Below are positions 17,335-25,348 of a stretch of DNA of 64,000 nt, piece by piece. Numbering within the stretch: position 1 is the first letter of the stretch; each line of letters opens with the position of its first letter. This DNA comes from JBKECY01 sp047975025. Lineage in GTDB: Bacteria > Bacillota > Clostridia > Lachnospirales > Lachnospiraceae. The DNA is taken from assembly GCA_047975025.1 (NCBI GenBank), contig JBKECY010000018.1, forward strand, positions 1 through 64,000, in the 5' to 3' direction. The notes under the pieces were generated by a model, which saw only the letters and a list, made by a program, of their open reading frames with translations, did no database searches and was not told the origin of the DNA. The translations under genes were made by a program, and so were the position numbers.

Positions 17335-18783
17335 ATGATGACAAGAGAAGAATATATTGAAAGTTTACGGAAGTTAAAGCTAAAGGTCTATATGTTTGGA
17401 GAATTAGTGGAAAACCCCGTAGACCATCCTATTATCAGACCATCCCTTAATTCGATGGCAATGACCTATGAGCTGGCAGAGAAACCAGAATATGAGGACT
17501 TAATGACAGCGACCTCCTCATTGAACGGTGAACAGGTGAATCGTTTTACGCATTTTCACCAGGGAACAGACGATCTGATCAAAAAAGTGAAGATGCAGCG
17601 TCTCCTGGGACAGAAAACAGCAGCCTGCTTCCAGCGTTGTGTAGGAATGGATGCATGCAATGCGGTCTTTTCTACGACTTACGAAATTGATGAAGCACAC
17701 CACACAAATTACCATGAGCGCTTTAAGAAATACTGGAATGATATACAGCTTACGGATAAAGCAGTAGATGGAGCGATGACTGATCCCAAAGGGGATCGGT
17801 CGCTTTCCCCCAGTATGCAGCCTGAAAAAGATGCCTATCTTCGTGTTGTGGAGAGACGTGCAGATGGCGTGGTAGTCTGTGGTGCCAAGGCACATCAGAC
17901 GGGAATTGTGAATTCCCATGAGATCCTTGTTATGCCGACAATCGCAATGCGGCCGGAAGATAAGGATTATGCAATTTCCTTCTCCATCCCTTCGGATGCC
18001 GACGGAATTTTTATGATTTACGGACGTCAGTCCTGTGACACCAGAAAAATGGAAAAAGATGCAGATATTGATCTTGGCAACAAGCAGTACGGCGGACATG
18101 AAGCACTGGTTATTTTTGACCATGTCTTTGTGCCGAATGAGCGTATCTTCATGGATGGAGAGACCGAATTTGCCGGCATGCTGGTAGAGCGTTTCTCAGG
18201 GTATCACAGACAGAGCTATGGCGGCTGTAAAGCCGGTGTGGGAGATGTGCTGATCGGTGCGGCTGCGGTAGCGGCTGAATACAATGGTGCAGCCAAAGCT
18301 TCCCATGTAAAAGATAAATTAATTGAGATGACCCATCTAAATGAAACACTCTATGGATGCGGTATTGCCTGTTCCTGTGAAGGAAGCCAGACAAAATCAG
18401 GGAATTACATGATTGACCTTTTACTTGCCAATGTCTGCAAGCAAAACGTTACCAGATTCCCCTATGAAATTGTACGGCTTGCGGAAGATATTGCCGGAGG
18501 GTTAATGGTGACCATGCCTTCGCAGCAAGATTTCAGAACACCGCAGCTTAAGACCTTTTTGGAAAAATACCTGGTAGGAGCCAAGGACGTACCGGTCGAG
18601 AACAGAATGCGCATTTTGCGTCTGATTGAAAACCTGTCGCTTGGTACAGCCGCTGTTGGATATCGTACAGAATCCATGCATGGCGCCGGTTCACCACAAG
18701 CACAGAGAATCATGATCGCAAGACAAGGTAATCTGGATGCCAAGAAAGGCCTGGCTAAGAAAATCGCAGGAATTAAGGAATGA
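17335..18783 (+). CDS. abfD: 4-hydroxybutyryl-CoA dehydratase / vinylacetyl-CoA delta-isomerase
   Basis: A 482-residue radical-type dehydratase with a [4Fe-4S] cluster and FAD that converts 4-hydroxybutyryl-CoA to crotonyl-CoA. Compared with the Clostridium aminobutyricum enzyme, the numbering is shifted by one and the key residues are all present: FQRCVGMD gives cluster ligands Cys98 and Cys102, and GYHRQSYGGCK gives His291, Tyr295, Cys298 and Lys299; the conserved Glu lies at 256. Length and sequence are close throughout. The ATGA overlap with the next small gene implies coupled translation. In this locus it makes the link from C4 hydroxyacids to butyrate. Confidence 0.96.
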   Translation: MMTREEYIESLRKLKLKVYMFGELVENPVDHPIIRPSLNSMAMTYELAEKPEYEDLMTATSSLNGEQVNRFTHFHQGTDDLIKKVKMQRLLGQKTAACFQRCVGMDACNAVFSTTYEIDEAHHTNYHERFKKYWNDIQLTDKAVDGAMTDPKGDRSLSPSMQPEKDAYLRVVERRADGVVVCGAKAHQTGIVNSHEILVMPTIAMRPEDKDYAISFSIPSDADGIFMIYGRQSCDTRKMEKDADIDLGNKQYGGHEALVIFDHVFVPNERIFMDGETEFAGMLVERFSGYHRQSYGGCKAGVGDVLIGAAAVAAEYNGAAKASHVKDKLIEMTHLNETLYGCGIACSCEGSQTKSGNYMIDLLLANVCKQNVTRFPYEIVRLAEDIAGGLMVTMPSQQDFRTPQLKTFLEKYLVGAKDVPVENRMRILRLIENLSLGTAAVGYRTESMHGAGSPQAQRIMIARQGNLDAKKGLAKKIAGIKE

Positions 18784-19070
18784 GAATTGGCGTAAAATAT
18801 TGCGGAGGATGCAATCCTGTCTATGACAGGGTAGCGAATGTTAATAAATTAACAAAAGAATGTGAACCTTTTGGAATTGAACTTGTAGCCTATCGAAAAA
18901 ATCAGGAATATGATGCTTGCTTATTAGTAAAAGGTTGTACACGCAATTGTTTGGCTGAAGAATTTCCCAATTGTAAAAAACTGTATGTTGTAGCGGCCGA
19001 AGGAGACTTCGAGCCGTTACCAAAGGTATGGCAGGAAGCCATATGTCAAGAGAAAGGAGAACAGACATGA
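18780..19070 (+). CDS. Small Cys-rich protein of unknown function (CGGCNP motif)
   Basis: A 96-residue soluble protein with seven cysteines. The N-terminus contains KYCGGCNPVYDR, and the middle has a CLLVKGCTRNC stretch. I do not recognise a characterised family with confidence; the cysteine pattern suggests a metal or iron-sulfur site, or a redox role. It is coupled by four-base ATGA overlaps at both ends, to the 4-hydroxybutyryl-CoA dehydratase before it and the crotonase after it. That arrangement suggests a job in the same pathway, for example dehydratase maturation or activation; this is inference. Confidence 0.8.
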   Translation: MRIGVKYCGGCNPVYDRVANVNKLTKECEPFGIELVAYRKNQEYDACLLVKGCTRNCLAEEFPNCKKLYVVAAEGDFEPLPKVWQEAICQEKGEQT

Positions 19071-19846
19071 AGTATGCAATCATGGAGCAGCAAGATCATA
19101 TTTGTACTGTTACAATTAATTTCCCGGAGAAATTAAATGCAGTCAGCACAGCGGTTCTTACTGATGTCAATGAAGCTTTTGACAAAATTGCAGCAGACAA
19201 AGAGATTTACTGTGTTATTTTGAAAGGAGCCGGTGAAAAAGCGTTTATCGGAGGTGCCGATATCAAAGAAATGAAAGACTTTGATTTTCAGACAGCCAAA
19301 GAATATTCGGTCTTTGGAAGCATGGTACTGAACAAAATTCACGAATGCAGATGTCCGGTCATTGCACAGATTCAGGGGTATTGTCTGGGAGGCGGACTCG
19401 AAGTGGCGATTGCGTGCGATATTCGTATTGCATCGGATAATTCGAAATTCTCGCAGCCGGAAGTATCCTTAGGAATTATGACGGGAACAGGGGGCTCACA
19501 GCGTCTGCAGAAGCTGATTGGCGAAGGTAAAGCAAAAGAATTGCTGCTGGTAGGAAATACGATTGATGCACAGGAGGCCTATAAGATTGGTCTTCTTAAT
19601 CACGTTGTTACCATAGCAGAACTTCCTGAGACGGTCTTAAAAATGGCACAGAAGATAGCCAGAAATGCACCTATTGCAGTGGCAACCATGAAGCGGGCAA
19701 TGAATGTAGCTGCGGAAACAGATTATAAGACGGGAAATGAGCATGTAAATCTTTCATTTGGTTCTTTGTTTACGACACAGGATGCGCACGATGCGCTTAG
19801 TGCATTTGTAAACAAAGAAAAACTGGAAGGATTTCATAATAGATAA
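19067..19846 (+). CDS. Enoyl-CoA hydratase (crotonase)
   Basis: A 259-residue crotonase-fold protein. Oxyanion-hole motifs FIGGADIKEM and GYCLGGGLEVAIACD are present. Both catalytic glutamates of the hydratases are conserved: Glu112 (GGGLE) and Glu132 (FSQPEVSLG), with the usual spacing of 20. The ATG at 19067 follows AAAGGAGAACAGAC and overlaps the preceding stop; a longer frame from 19028 would run through the small gene. There is no hydroxybutyryl-CoA dehydrogenase or thiolase next to it, so it is not part of the classical acetyl-CoA route. Inference: it dehydrates a 3-hydroxyacyl-CoA such as 3,4-dihydroxybutyryl-CoA. Confidence 0.9.
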   Translation: MKYAIMEQQDHICTVTINFPEKLNAVSTAVLTDVNEAFDKIAADKEIYCVILKGAGEKAFIGGADIKEMKDFDFQTAKEYSVFGSMVLNKIHECRCPVIAQIQGYCLGGGLEVAIACDIRIASDNSKFSQPEVSLGIMTGTGGSQRLQKLIGEGKAKELLLVGNTIDAQEAYKIGLLNHVVTIAELPETVLKMAQKIARNAPIAVATMKRAMNVAAETDYKTGNEHVNLSFGSLFTTQDAHDALSAFVNKEKLEGFHNR

Positions 19847-19890
19847 GCAGGTTTTGATAGGTTGTCCGTATCGGACGGTTAGGAGGCATT

Positions 19891-21012
19891 ATGCTACAAT
19901 TATTATTAAAGACTGAGGTTCATAAATTTGATACGTTTGATTTGTTTGCAAAAGAATTCAATATAGGAAAGGGCGATTTGCTCTTTACAAATGAGTTTCT
20001 GTATACACCTAAGATGAAGCCGCTTGATTTGGAATGTGACGTATACTTTCAGGAAAAATATGGTACGACAGAACCCACAGATGTAATGGTCAATTCCATT
20101 CTTTCTGATTTGAAGGATAAAGATTACAAGAGAATTATCGCCATAGGCGGAGGTTCCGTAGTTGATATTGCAAAATGGCTGGCTTCGGAAGTACCCGATG
20201 ATATTGCAGAAGCTTACGTAGGTGATTTTAAGCCAAAACATATCAAAGAGCTGGTCATCGTTCCGACAACATGCGGTACAGGCAGTGAGGTAACGAATAT
20301 TGCCATGCTGTATCTGACCAAGACCAAGACAAAAAAAGGATGTGCGAATGATGAATTATTCGCAGACTATGCAGTCCTGATTCCGGATCTGGTTAAAAGC
20401 CTGCCATATGAGCCGTTTATGTTTAGTGCCATTGATGCCCTGATTCACGCGGTAGAAAGCTATGTGGGACGCCGTCACACAGATATTTCCCATATGTTCG
20501 GCAGAAGAGCCATTGAACTCTTGATGAACGGATTTTACGAGATGGAGAAGCAGGGACCGGAGTGGCGTATTGATCACATCGAAGACTTTGTATTAGGAAG
20601 TAACTATGCAGGAATCGCTTTTGGAACTGCCGGATGTAATGCGGTACATGCAATGAGCTTCCCCTTAGGCGGTATGTTCAAGGTGGCTCATGGCGAATCC
20701 AACTACGCACTCTTTACAACGGTTATGAAATATTACTACAAACAGAATCCGGATGGCGTCATCAAAGACATCAATGCTGTTTTGTCCGATATTCTTGGAT
20801 GTAGCTGTGAAGGTGTGGAAGTATATGACCGACTGGAAGATACACTTAGCGCTCTTATCAAGAGAAAGCCACTGCGTGAGTATGGTGTTACAGAAGAAAT
20901 CTGCGGTCAGATGGCAAAACTGGTAATTGAGCAGCAGCAAAGACTGATGACGAACACCTATGTACCAATGGATGAAGAAACTGTAAGGAATTTATACTTG
21001 GAAGTTCTGTAA
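19891..21012 (+). CDS. Iron-dependent alcohol dehydrogenase, 4-hydroxybutyrate dehydrogenase type
   Basis: A 373-residue group III (iron) alcohol dehydrogenase, which from memory resembles Clostridium kluyveri 4-hydroxybutyrate dehydrogenase over its length (KFDTFDLF, TNEFLYTPK, FQEKYGTTEPTDVM, PTTCGTGSEVTN, YAGIAFGTAG). IAIGGGSVVDIAK binds NAD(P). Metal ligands are the Asp and His of SAIDALIHAVESY, the His of AVHAMSFPLGG and that of VAHGESNY. The known reaction is succinate semialdehyde to 4-hydroxybutyrate. Inference: in this island the substrate may be the 3-hydroxy analogue. It ends the butyrate operon. Confidence 0.88.
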   Translation: MLQLLLKTEVHKFDTFDLFAKEFNIGKGDLLFTNEFLYTPKMKPLDLECDVYFQEKYGTTEPTDVMVNSILSDLKDKDYKRIIAIGGGSVVDIAKWLASEVPDDIAEAYVGDFKPKHIKELVIVPTTCGTGSEVTNIAMLYLTKTKTKKGCANDELFADYAVLIPDLVKSLPYEPFMFSAIDALIHAVESYVGRRHTDISHMFGRRAIELLMNGFYEMEKQGPEWRIDHIEDFVLGSNYAGIAFGTAGCNAVHAMSFPLGGMFKVAHGESNYALFTTVMKYYYKQNPDGVIKDINAVLSDILGCSCEGVEVYDRLEDTLSALIKRKPLREYGVTEEICGQMAKLVIEQQQRLMTNTYVPMDEETVRNLYLEVL

Positions 21013-21044
21013 AAATTCTCAACATATACAAATATACTTGGAAA

Positions 21045-21087
21045 ATGTTGATTAAGTATTGTAATGCAGCTAGAAATGTTGTAAAAT
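21045..21087 (+). promoter_or_regulatory. iolD-operon promoter, copy 2 of the duplicated promoter
   Basis: TTGTAA (21059-21064), 17 bases, TAAAAT (21082-21087). The block from AAATGTTGAT through the -10 matches copy 1 (12364-12408) at all but a few positions, including the TTGAT half-palindrome upstream of the -35. This indicates joint control of the two operons. Confidence 0.75.
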
Positions 21088-21117
21088 AATACCAAGAATT
21101 GATAAGAAGTTTACCAA

Positions 21118-21162
21118 AAGTTCCTCCTGTAATCTCGATTGCGAGGATTACAGGAGGAACTT
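21118..21162 (+). promoter_or_regulatory. Long leader hairpin upstream of iolD
   Basis: AAGTTCCTCCTGTAATC plus TCG (21118-21137) pairs with CGA, a bulged G, and GATTACAGGAGGAACTT (to 21162), a stem of about 20 base pairs with a four-base ATTG loop. No T tract follows, so it is not a simple terminator. It could be an RNase site, a stabiliser or a binding site for a regulator. Confidence 0.7.
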
Positions 21163-21225
21163 AGCCTTATCAAGGGATAATCTGCGTTTGCAGGATACAG
21201 TAGAAAACCAGTAAGGAGAAGAAAT

Positions 21226-23154
21226 ATGTCGAAAACAAGAATGACAACAGCACAGGCACTGATTAAATTTTTAGACCAGCAGTATGTTTCATTTGATGGT
21301 GTGGAAACGAAGTTCGTAGAAGGGATCTTTACGATTTTCGGACATGGTATTGCGGTTGGATTAGGGCAGGCGCTGGATGAAGATCCGGGAAGCCTGAAGA
21401 TATTTCAAGGAAGAAATGAGCAGGGTATGTGCCATACGGCGACTGCCTTTGCAAAACAGAACAGACGCAGGAAAATCATTCCTTGTTCTTCCTCAGTAGG
21501 TCCGGGTTCAGCGAATATGCTGACAGCAGCAGCAACGGCTACTGTGAACAATATTCCACTTCTGTTGTTCCCCGCAGACACATTTGCTTCCAGACAGCCG
21601 GATCCGGTTCTGCAGCAGCTGGAACAAAGTGCAAGTCTGGCAGTTACAACAAATGATGCGTTTAAACCATTGTGTAAATACTGGGATCGCGTATCCAGAC
21701 CAGAGCAGTTAATGACAGCCATGATCAATGCCATGCGTGTGCTGACCGATGTGGCAGAGACCGGGGCTGTATGTATCTCGATTCATCAGGATGTAGAAGG
21801 AGAATCTTATGATTATCCGGATTATTTCTTCGAGAAGCGTGTACACAGAATCACCAGACCACTGGCAGTAGCCGAAGAAATTGAGGATGTTGCTGAAGTC
21901 ATCGCCCAGGCTAAAAAACCATTGATCGTAGTGGGCGGCGGTGTGAAATACTCAGATGCCGGAGAAACCGTAGAAAAATTCTGCGAAGACTTTAACATTC
22001 CGTTTGGTGAGAGCCAGGCAGGAAAAAGTGCATGCCTTTCCAGTCATCCATACTGTCTGGGCGGTATTGGTGTTACAGGAACTCTTGCTTCCAATACTAT
22101 TGCGAATGAGGCAGATGTCATCATTGCCATCGGTACACGTCTGTCAGATTTTACGACCGGTTCCAAGAGACAGTTCAAGAATCCGGATGTAAAAATCGTT
22201 ACAATTAATGCAAGCCGCTTCCATGCATATAAAATGGATGCAGTGAAAGCAGTGGGCGATGCGAAAGTGACACTGGAAGCACTGAGCCTGAAATTAAAGG
22301 AAAAAGGATACAAATCTTCTTATACAACTCAGATTCAGGAGGCCAAGGCAGCCTGGGATGCAGAGATGGAGAAGCTGGCGACCTATATGTATGATGATAA
22401 TTTCGAGCCTATTATTAAGGCACGTGATTTGCGTACAATTCCGGAATTTGTTGAGCTGACGCAGGGTGTAATCACACAGACGGCGGCAATCTGTGCAGTT
22501 AGAAAAGTGATTGATCCAAATGCGAATATCATTACAGCCGGAGGAAGCCTGCCAAGCTGCCTGCAGAGAATCTGGACGACCGACAAGCGTGACGGTTATC
22601 ATGCAGAATACGGTTATTCCTGCATGGGATATGAAGTAGCCGCCTCCCTGGGTGTCAGACTTGCCCAGCCGGAGGATGAAGTGTATGCGTTCATTGGAGA
22701 TGCGAGTTTCCAGATGCTGCATAGTGAGATTATGACGATTATGCAGGAGAAGCAGAAAGTAAATCTACTGATTTTTGATAACTGTGGATTTGGTTGTATC
22801 AACAATCTGGAGATGACGCATGGTATGGGCAGCATGGCCACTGAATTCCGTTACAGAGATGAGAATAATGAAATCAAGGGCGACCTGATTCCGGTAGATT
22901 ATGCCAAGATCGGTGAGGGATACGGCCTTAAGACATACACAGTCAAGACAATTGAAGAGCTGGAAGCTGCGTTGGAAGATTCCAAGAAGCAGACAGTTGC
23001 GACCTTGTTCGACGTAAAAGTACTTCCCAAGACCATGACCGACGGTTATGAGTCATGGTGGAATGTCGGAATTGCCACAACGGCCAAGAAAGAAAGTGTG
23101 CAGGAAGCCTGCAAACGAGTGATGCAGGGACGTGAGGAAGCAAGAAAATACTAG
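21226..23154 (+). CDS. iolD: 3D-(3,5/4)-trihydroxycyclohexane-1,2-dione acylhydrolase
   Basis: A 642-residue ThDP-dependent enzyme that hydrolytically opens the ring dione to 5-deoxy-glucuronate. The N-terminal Pyr domain contains GHGIAVGLGQAL and GRNEQGMCHTA with the catalytic-type glutamate, the middle domain is at about 215-350, and the PP domain holds the ThDP motif GDASFQMLHSE ending in NCGFGCINN. Length fits IolD. It is first in an operon of eight genes, behind a promoter shared with the butyrate operon and a long leader hairpin. AAGGAGAAG precedes the ATG. Confidence 0.95.
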   Translation: MSKTRMTTAQALIKFLDQQYVSFDGVETKFVEGIFTIFGHGIAVGLGQALDEDPGSLKIFQGRNEQGMCHTATAFAKQNRRRKIIPCSSSVGPGSANMLTAAATATVNNIPLLLFPADTFASRQPDPVLQQLEQSASLAVTTNDAFKPLCKYWDRVSRPEQLMTAMINAMRVLTDVAETGAVCISIHQDVEGESYDYPDYFFEKRVHRITRPLAVAEEIEDVAEVIAQAKKPLIVVGGGVKYSDAGETVEKFCEDFNIPFGESQAGKSACLSSHPYCLGGIGVTGTLASNTIANEADVIIAIGTRLSDFTTGSKRQFKNPDVKIVTINASRFHAYKMDAVKAVGDAKVTLEALSLKLKEKGYKSSYTTQIQEAKAAWDAEMEKLATYMYDDNFEPIIKARDLRTIPEFVELTQGVITQTAAICAVRKVIDPNANIITAGGSLPSCLQRIWTTDKRDGYHAEYGYSCMGYEVAASLGVRLAQPEDEVYAFIGDASFQMLHSEIMTIMQEKQKVNLLIFDNCGFGCINNLEMTHGMGSMATEFRYRDENNEIKGDLIPVDYAKIGEGYGLKTYTVKTIEELEAALEDSKKQTVATLFDVKVLPKTMTDGYESWWNVGIATTAKKESVQEACKRVMQGREEARKY

Positions 23155-23162
23155 TTGATGCG

Positions 23163-23205
23163 GTGCACGGGTCATGTGAGCGAATCGCGTACATGACACG
23201 TGCAC
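23163..23205 (+). promoter_or_regulatory. Intercistronic hairpin between iolD and iolB
   Basis: GTGCACGGGTCATGT (23163-23177) pairs with ACATGACACGTGCAC (23191-23205) with one mismatch and a 13-base loop. There is no T tract, so it may stabilise or process the mRNA rather than end it. It shares CGTGCAC with the palindrome at the iolG promoter. Confidence 0.6.
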
Positions 23206-23285
23206 ATTTATGCGCATTATGTGTGAGGTAGTAATGTAAACACTGTTATTTCAGTAGATGAGAGATTAAGAAAGGGGCAAGAACC

Positions 23286-24068
23286 ATGGAAGAAAAAGTA
23301 TTTGGTTATCCGGAATTTGACGAGTCAGGCGAATGTATCTGTACGACATATGACAATGCTTACAGAAGCCAGCTTATGGACATCCGCGTGTACCAGATGA
23401 AGGCAGGAGAGACGAGAACCTTTTTAAAAGAAAAGGAGGAGATGGCGCTGCTGCTGTTCAACGGAACAATTACACTGAAATGGGATGCCGGAGAGAAGCA
23501 GGTCAGCAGAAAAGACGTCTTTACAGATGGACTTTGGGCGCTGCATGTATGCCGTAATATTGAAATGGTGGTAACAGCGGATGCCGATTCGGAATTTATT
23601 CTGCAGGCCACGTATAACGACAGAGAATTCCCCAGCAGACTTTACAGTGCACAAGACGCGCCTTGGGGCGTAGTAGGAGAAGGGAAATTCGGAGGTAATG
23701 CGGTCAGAAAAGTCAACACCATTTTTGACTATAATACAGCACCGTATTCCAACATGGTACTAGGTGAAATCATGAATGACCGAGGCAACTGGTCCGGTTA
23801 CATACCGCACAGCCATCCGCAGCCGGAGACCTATTATTTCATGTTCGACCGTCCGGAAGGATTTGGTGCCAGCTTTGTCGGCGATGATGTATACAAAATC
23901 AAGCACAGAAGTTTTTCGGCAATCACACCTAATGAGACACATCCGCAGGCCTGTGCACCCGGATATCTGATGTACACTGTCTGGCTGATTCGCCATTTGG
24001 ATGGCAATCCCTGGACAGACCGTATTGACGATCCTGATTATACATGGCTTTACGATGCGAAATTCTAA
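23286..24068 (+). CDS. iolB: 5-deoxy-glucuronate isomerase
   Basis: A 260-residue double cupin that isomerises 5-deoxy-D-glucuronate to 2-deoxy-5-keto-D-gluconate. The second cupin carries the metal-binding IPHSHPQPETYYFMFD, and FGASFVGDDVYKI and TPNETHPQACAPGY follow as in other IolB proteins. Two cupin halves are seen at about 35-110 and 155-250. GGGGCAAGAACC precedes the ATG. This is the last canonical Iol step in the window: iolC, iolJ and iolA are missing. Confidence 0.93.
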   Translation: MEEKVFGYPEFDESGECICTTYDNAYRSQLMDIRVYQMKAGETRTFLKEKEEMALLLFNGTITLKWDAGEKQVSRKDVFTDGLWALHVCRNIEMVVTADADSEFILQATYNDREFPSRLYSAQDAPWGVVGEGKFGGNAVRKVNTIFDYNTAPYSNMVLGEIMNDRGNWSGYIPHSHPQPETYYFMFDRPEGFGASFVGDDVYKIKHRSFSAITPNETHPQACAPGYLMYTVWLIRHLDGNPWTDRIDDPDYTWLYDAKF

Positions 24069-24085
24069 TTGAGGAGGATAATAGG

Positions 24086-25345
24086 ATGCAATTTGGAATT
24101 AACACCCTGGATGATGTTAATGTTCAGAATAAGACGGTGCTGTGCAGGATTGATATCAATCAGCCGGTTGATAAAGAAAAAAATCAGTTGAAGAGTACGA
24201 ACCGTATTGAAGCATGTATCCCAACGTTGAAGGAGCTGCTGGATAAAAAAGCCAAGCTGGTTTTATTGGCGCACCAGGGCAGTGATATTGAATACAAGAA
24301 TTTTTATACGACATATCCTCACTCGATTGTCTTGAGCAGACTGCTGGGACAGGAAGTGAAATTCATCGAGGATGTCTGCGGACCGGCGGCGCTTGAAACA
24401 ATCAAAAATCTGCAGCCGGGTGAGGTGCTGCTGCTTGATAACGTGCGTTTCGTATCGGAAGAACAGACACTGTTTGAAGTAAAGCTCAATCTGACACACG
24501 AGGAACAGGCGAAGACTTTGTTAGTTCGCAAGCTTGCGCCGCTGGCAGATGTATATGCATGTGATGCATTTGCGGCAGCACACCGGGACCAGCCGTCCCT
24601 ATGCGGTTTCGAACAGCTGCTGCCAAGTGCGATGGGACGTCTTTTTGAAAAAGAATATTGTGTCATTTCTGAACTGATGGAAGCACCGAAGCGTCCCTGT
24701 ACCTTTGTCTTGGGCGGGGCCAAAGTATCAGATGCATTCCTGATGATGGATTCTGTGCTGCGTCAGGCAGTAGCGGACAAAGTGATTGTAGGTGGTCTGG
24801 TAGGTAACATAGTACTTGCGGCAGCAGGCTACGATATTGGAGAAGGAAGTCTTGCCTTTATCAAAAAGGCGAATTATGAAACCTACATTGATGCTGCCAA
24901 AATTATTTATGAAAAGTACAAAGATCATATCGTACTTCCCACAGATCTTGCCTGGGTCGAAAATGGGGTGAGAGTTGAGGGGAAATTAGGTGAAGTGGCA
25001 GCAGATGCGACCTGTGTTGATATTGGACACGACAGCAGTGCACTTTTTGCAAATGTTATTATGGAATCCCAGACGGTATTTGTAAATGGTCCCATGGGCA
25101 TCTTCGAGCAGGATATAACGGAATATGGAACCAAGACTATATGGGCTGCCCTCGGAGAAACACAGGCAACGACAGTCGTTGGTGGAGGTGATAGTATCAC
25201 AGCCACTGAGAAATATGAACTTAAAGAACAAATCAGTTACATCTGTACCGGCGGAGGTGCGCTGATTCGATTCCTGACAGGTGATGAACTGCCGGTTATC
25301 AAAGCGCTGCGTCATGCCACGAAAAAATTTGGAACAGGAGAATAG
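24086..25345 (+). CDS. Phosphoglycerate kinase paralogue, divergent
   Basis: A 419-residue PGK-family protein. Kept features are Arg21, Asp23 and Asn25 (RIDINQP), LLDNVRF, DAFAAAHR, LGGAKVSD, VNGPMGIFE, VVGGGDS and CTGGGA, so ATP binding and fold look intact. In typical PGK the substrate motif is SHLGRP; here it is AHQGSD (62-67), losing a phosphate/carboxylate-binding arginine. Either it is a catabolic-island PGK feeding glycolytic ATP production, or it phosphorylates another acid or acyl phosphate. The ATG at 24086 has GAGGAGG upstream; it sits 17 bases after iolB and 3 before the next gene. Confidence 0.85.
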   Translation: MQFGINTLDDVNVQNKTVLCRIDINQPVDKEKNQLKSTNRIEACIPTLKELLDKKAKLVLLAHQGSDIEYKNFYTTYPHSIVLSRLLGQEVKFIEDVCGPAALETIKNLQPGEVLLLDNVRFVSEEQTLFEVKLNLTHEEQAKTLLVRKLAPLADVYACDAFAAAHRDQPSLCGFEQLLPSAMGRLFEKEYCVISELMEAPKRPCTFVLGGAKVSDAFLMMDSVLRQAVADKVIVGGLVGNIVLAAAGYDIGEGSLAFIKKANYETYIDAAKIIYEKYKDHIVLPTDLAWVENGVRVEGKLGEVAADATCVDIGHDSSALFANVIMESQTVFVNGPMGIFEQDITEYGTKTIWAALGETQATTVVGGGDSITATEKYELKEQISYICTGGGALIRFLTGDELPVIKALRHATKKFGTGE

Positions 25346-25348
25346 CCT

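Noticed and set aside
12660..21012. The CoA/4-hydroxybutyrate genes as an independent GABA or succinate fermentation cluster
   Set aside because: No GABA transaminase, succinyl-CoA reductase or AbfT-type transferase is present, iol genes flank it on both sides, and its promoter is nearly duplicated before iolD.
21118..21162. iolD leader hairpin as a transcription terminator
   Set aside because: There is no T tract after the stem; the sequence continues with AGCCTTATC.
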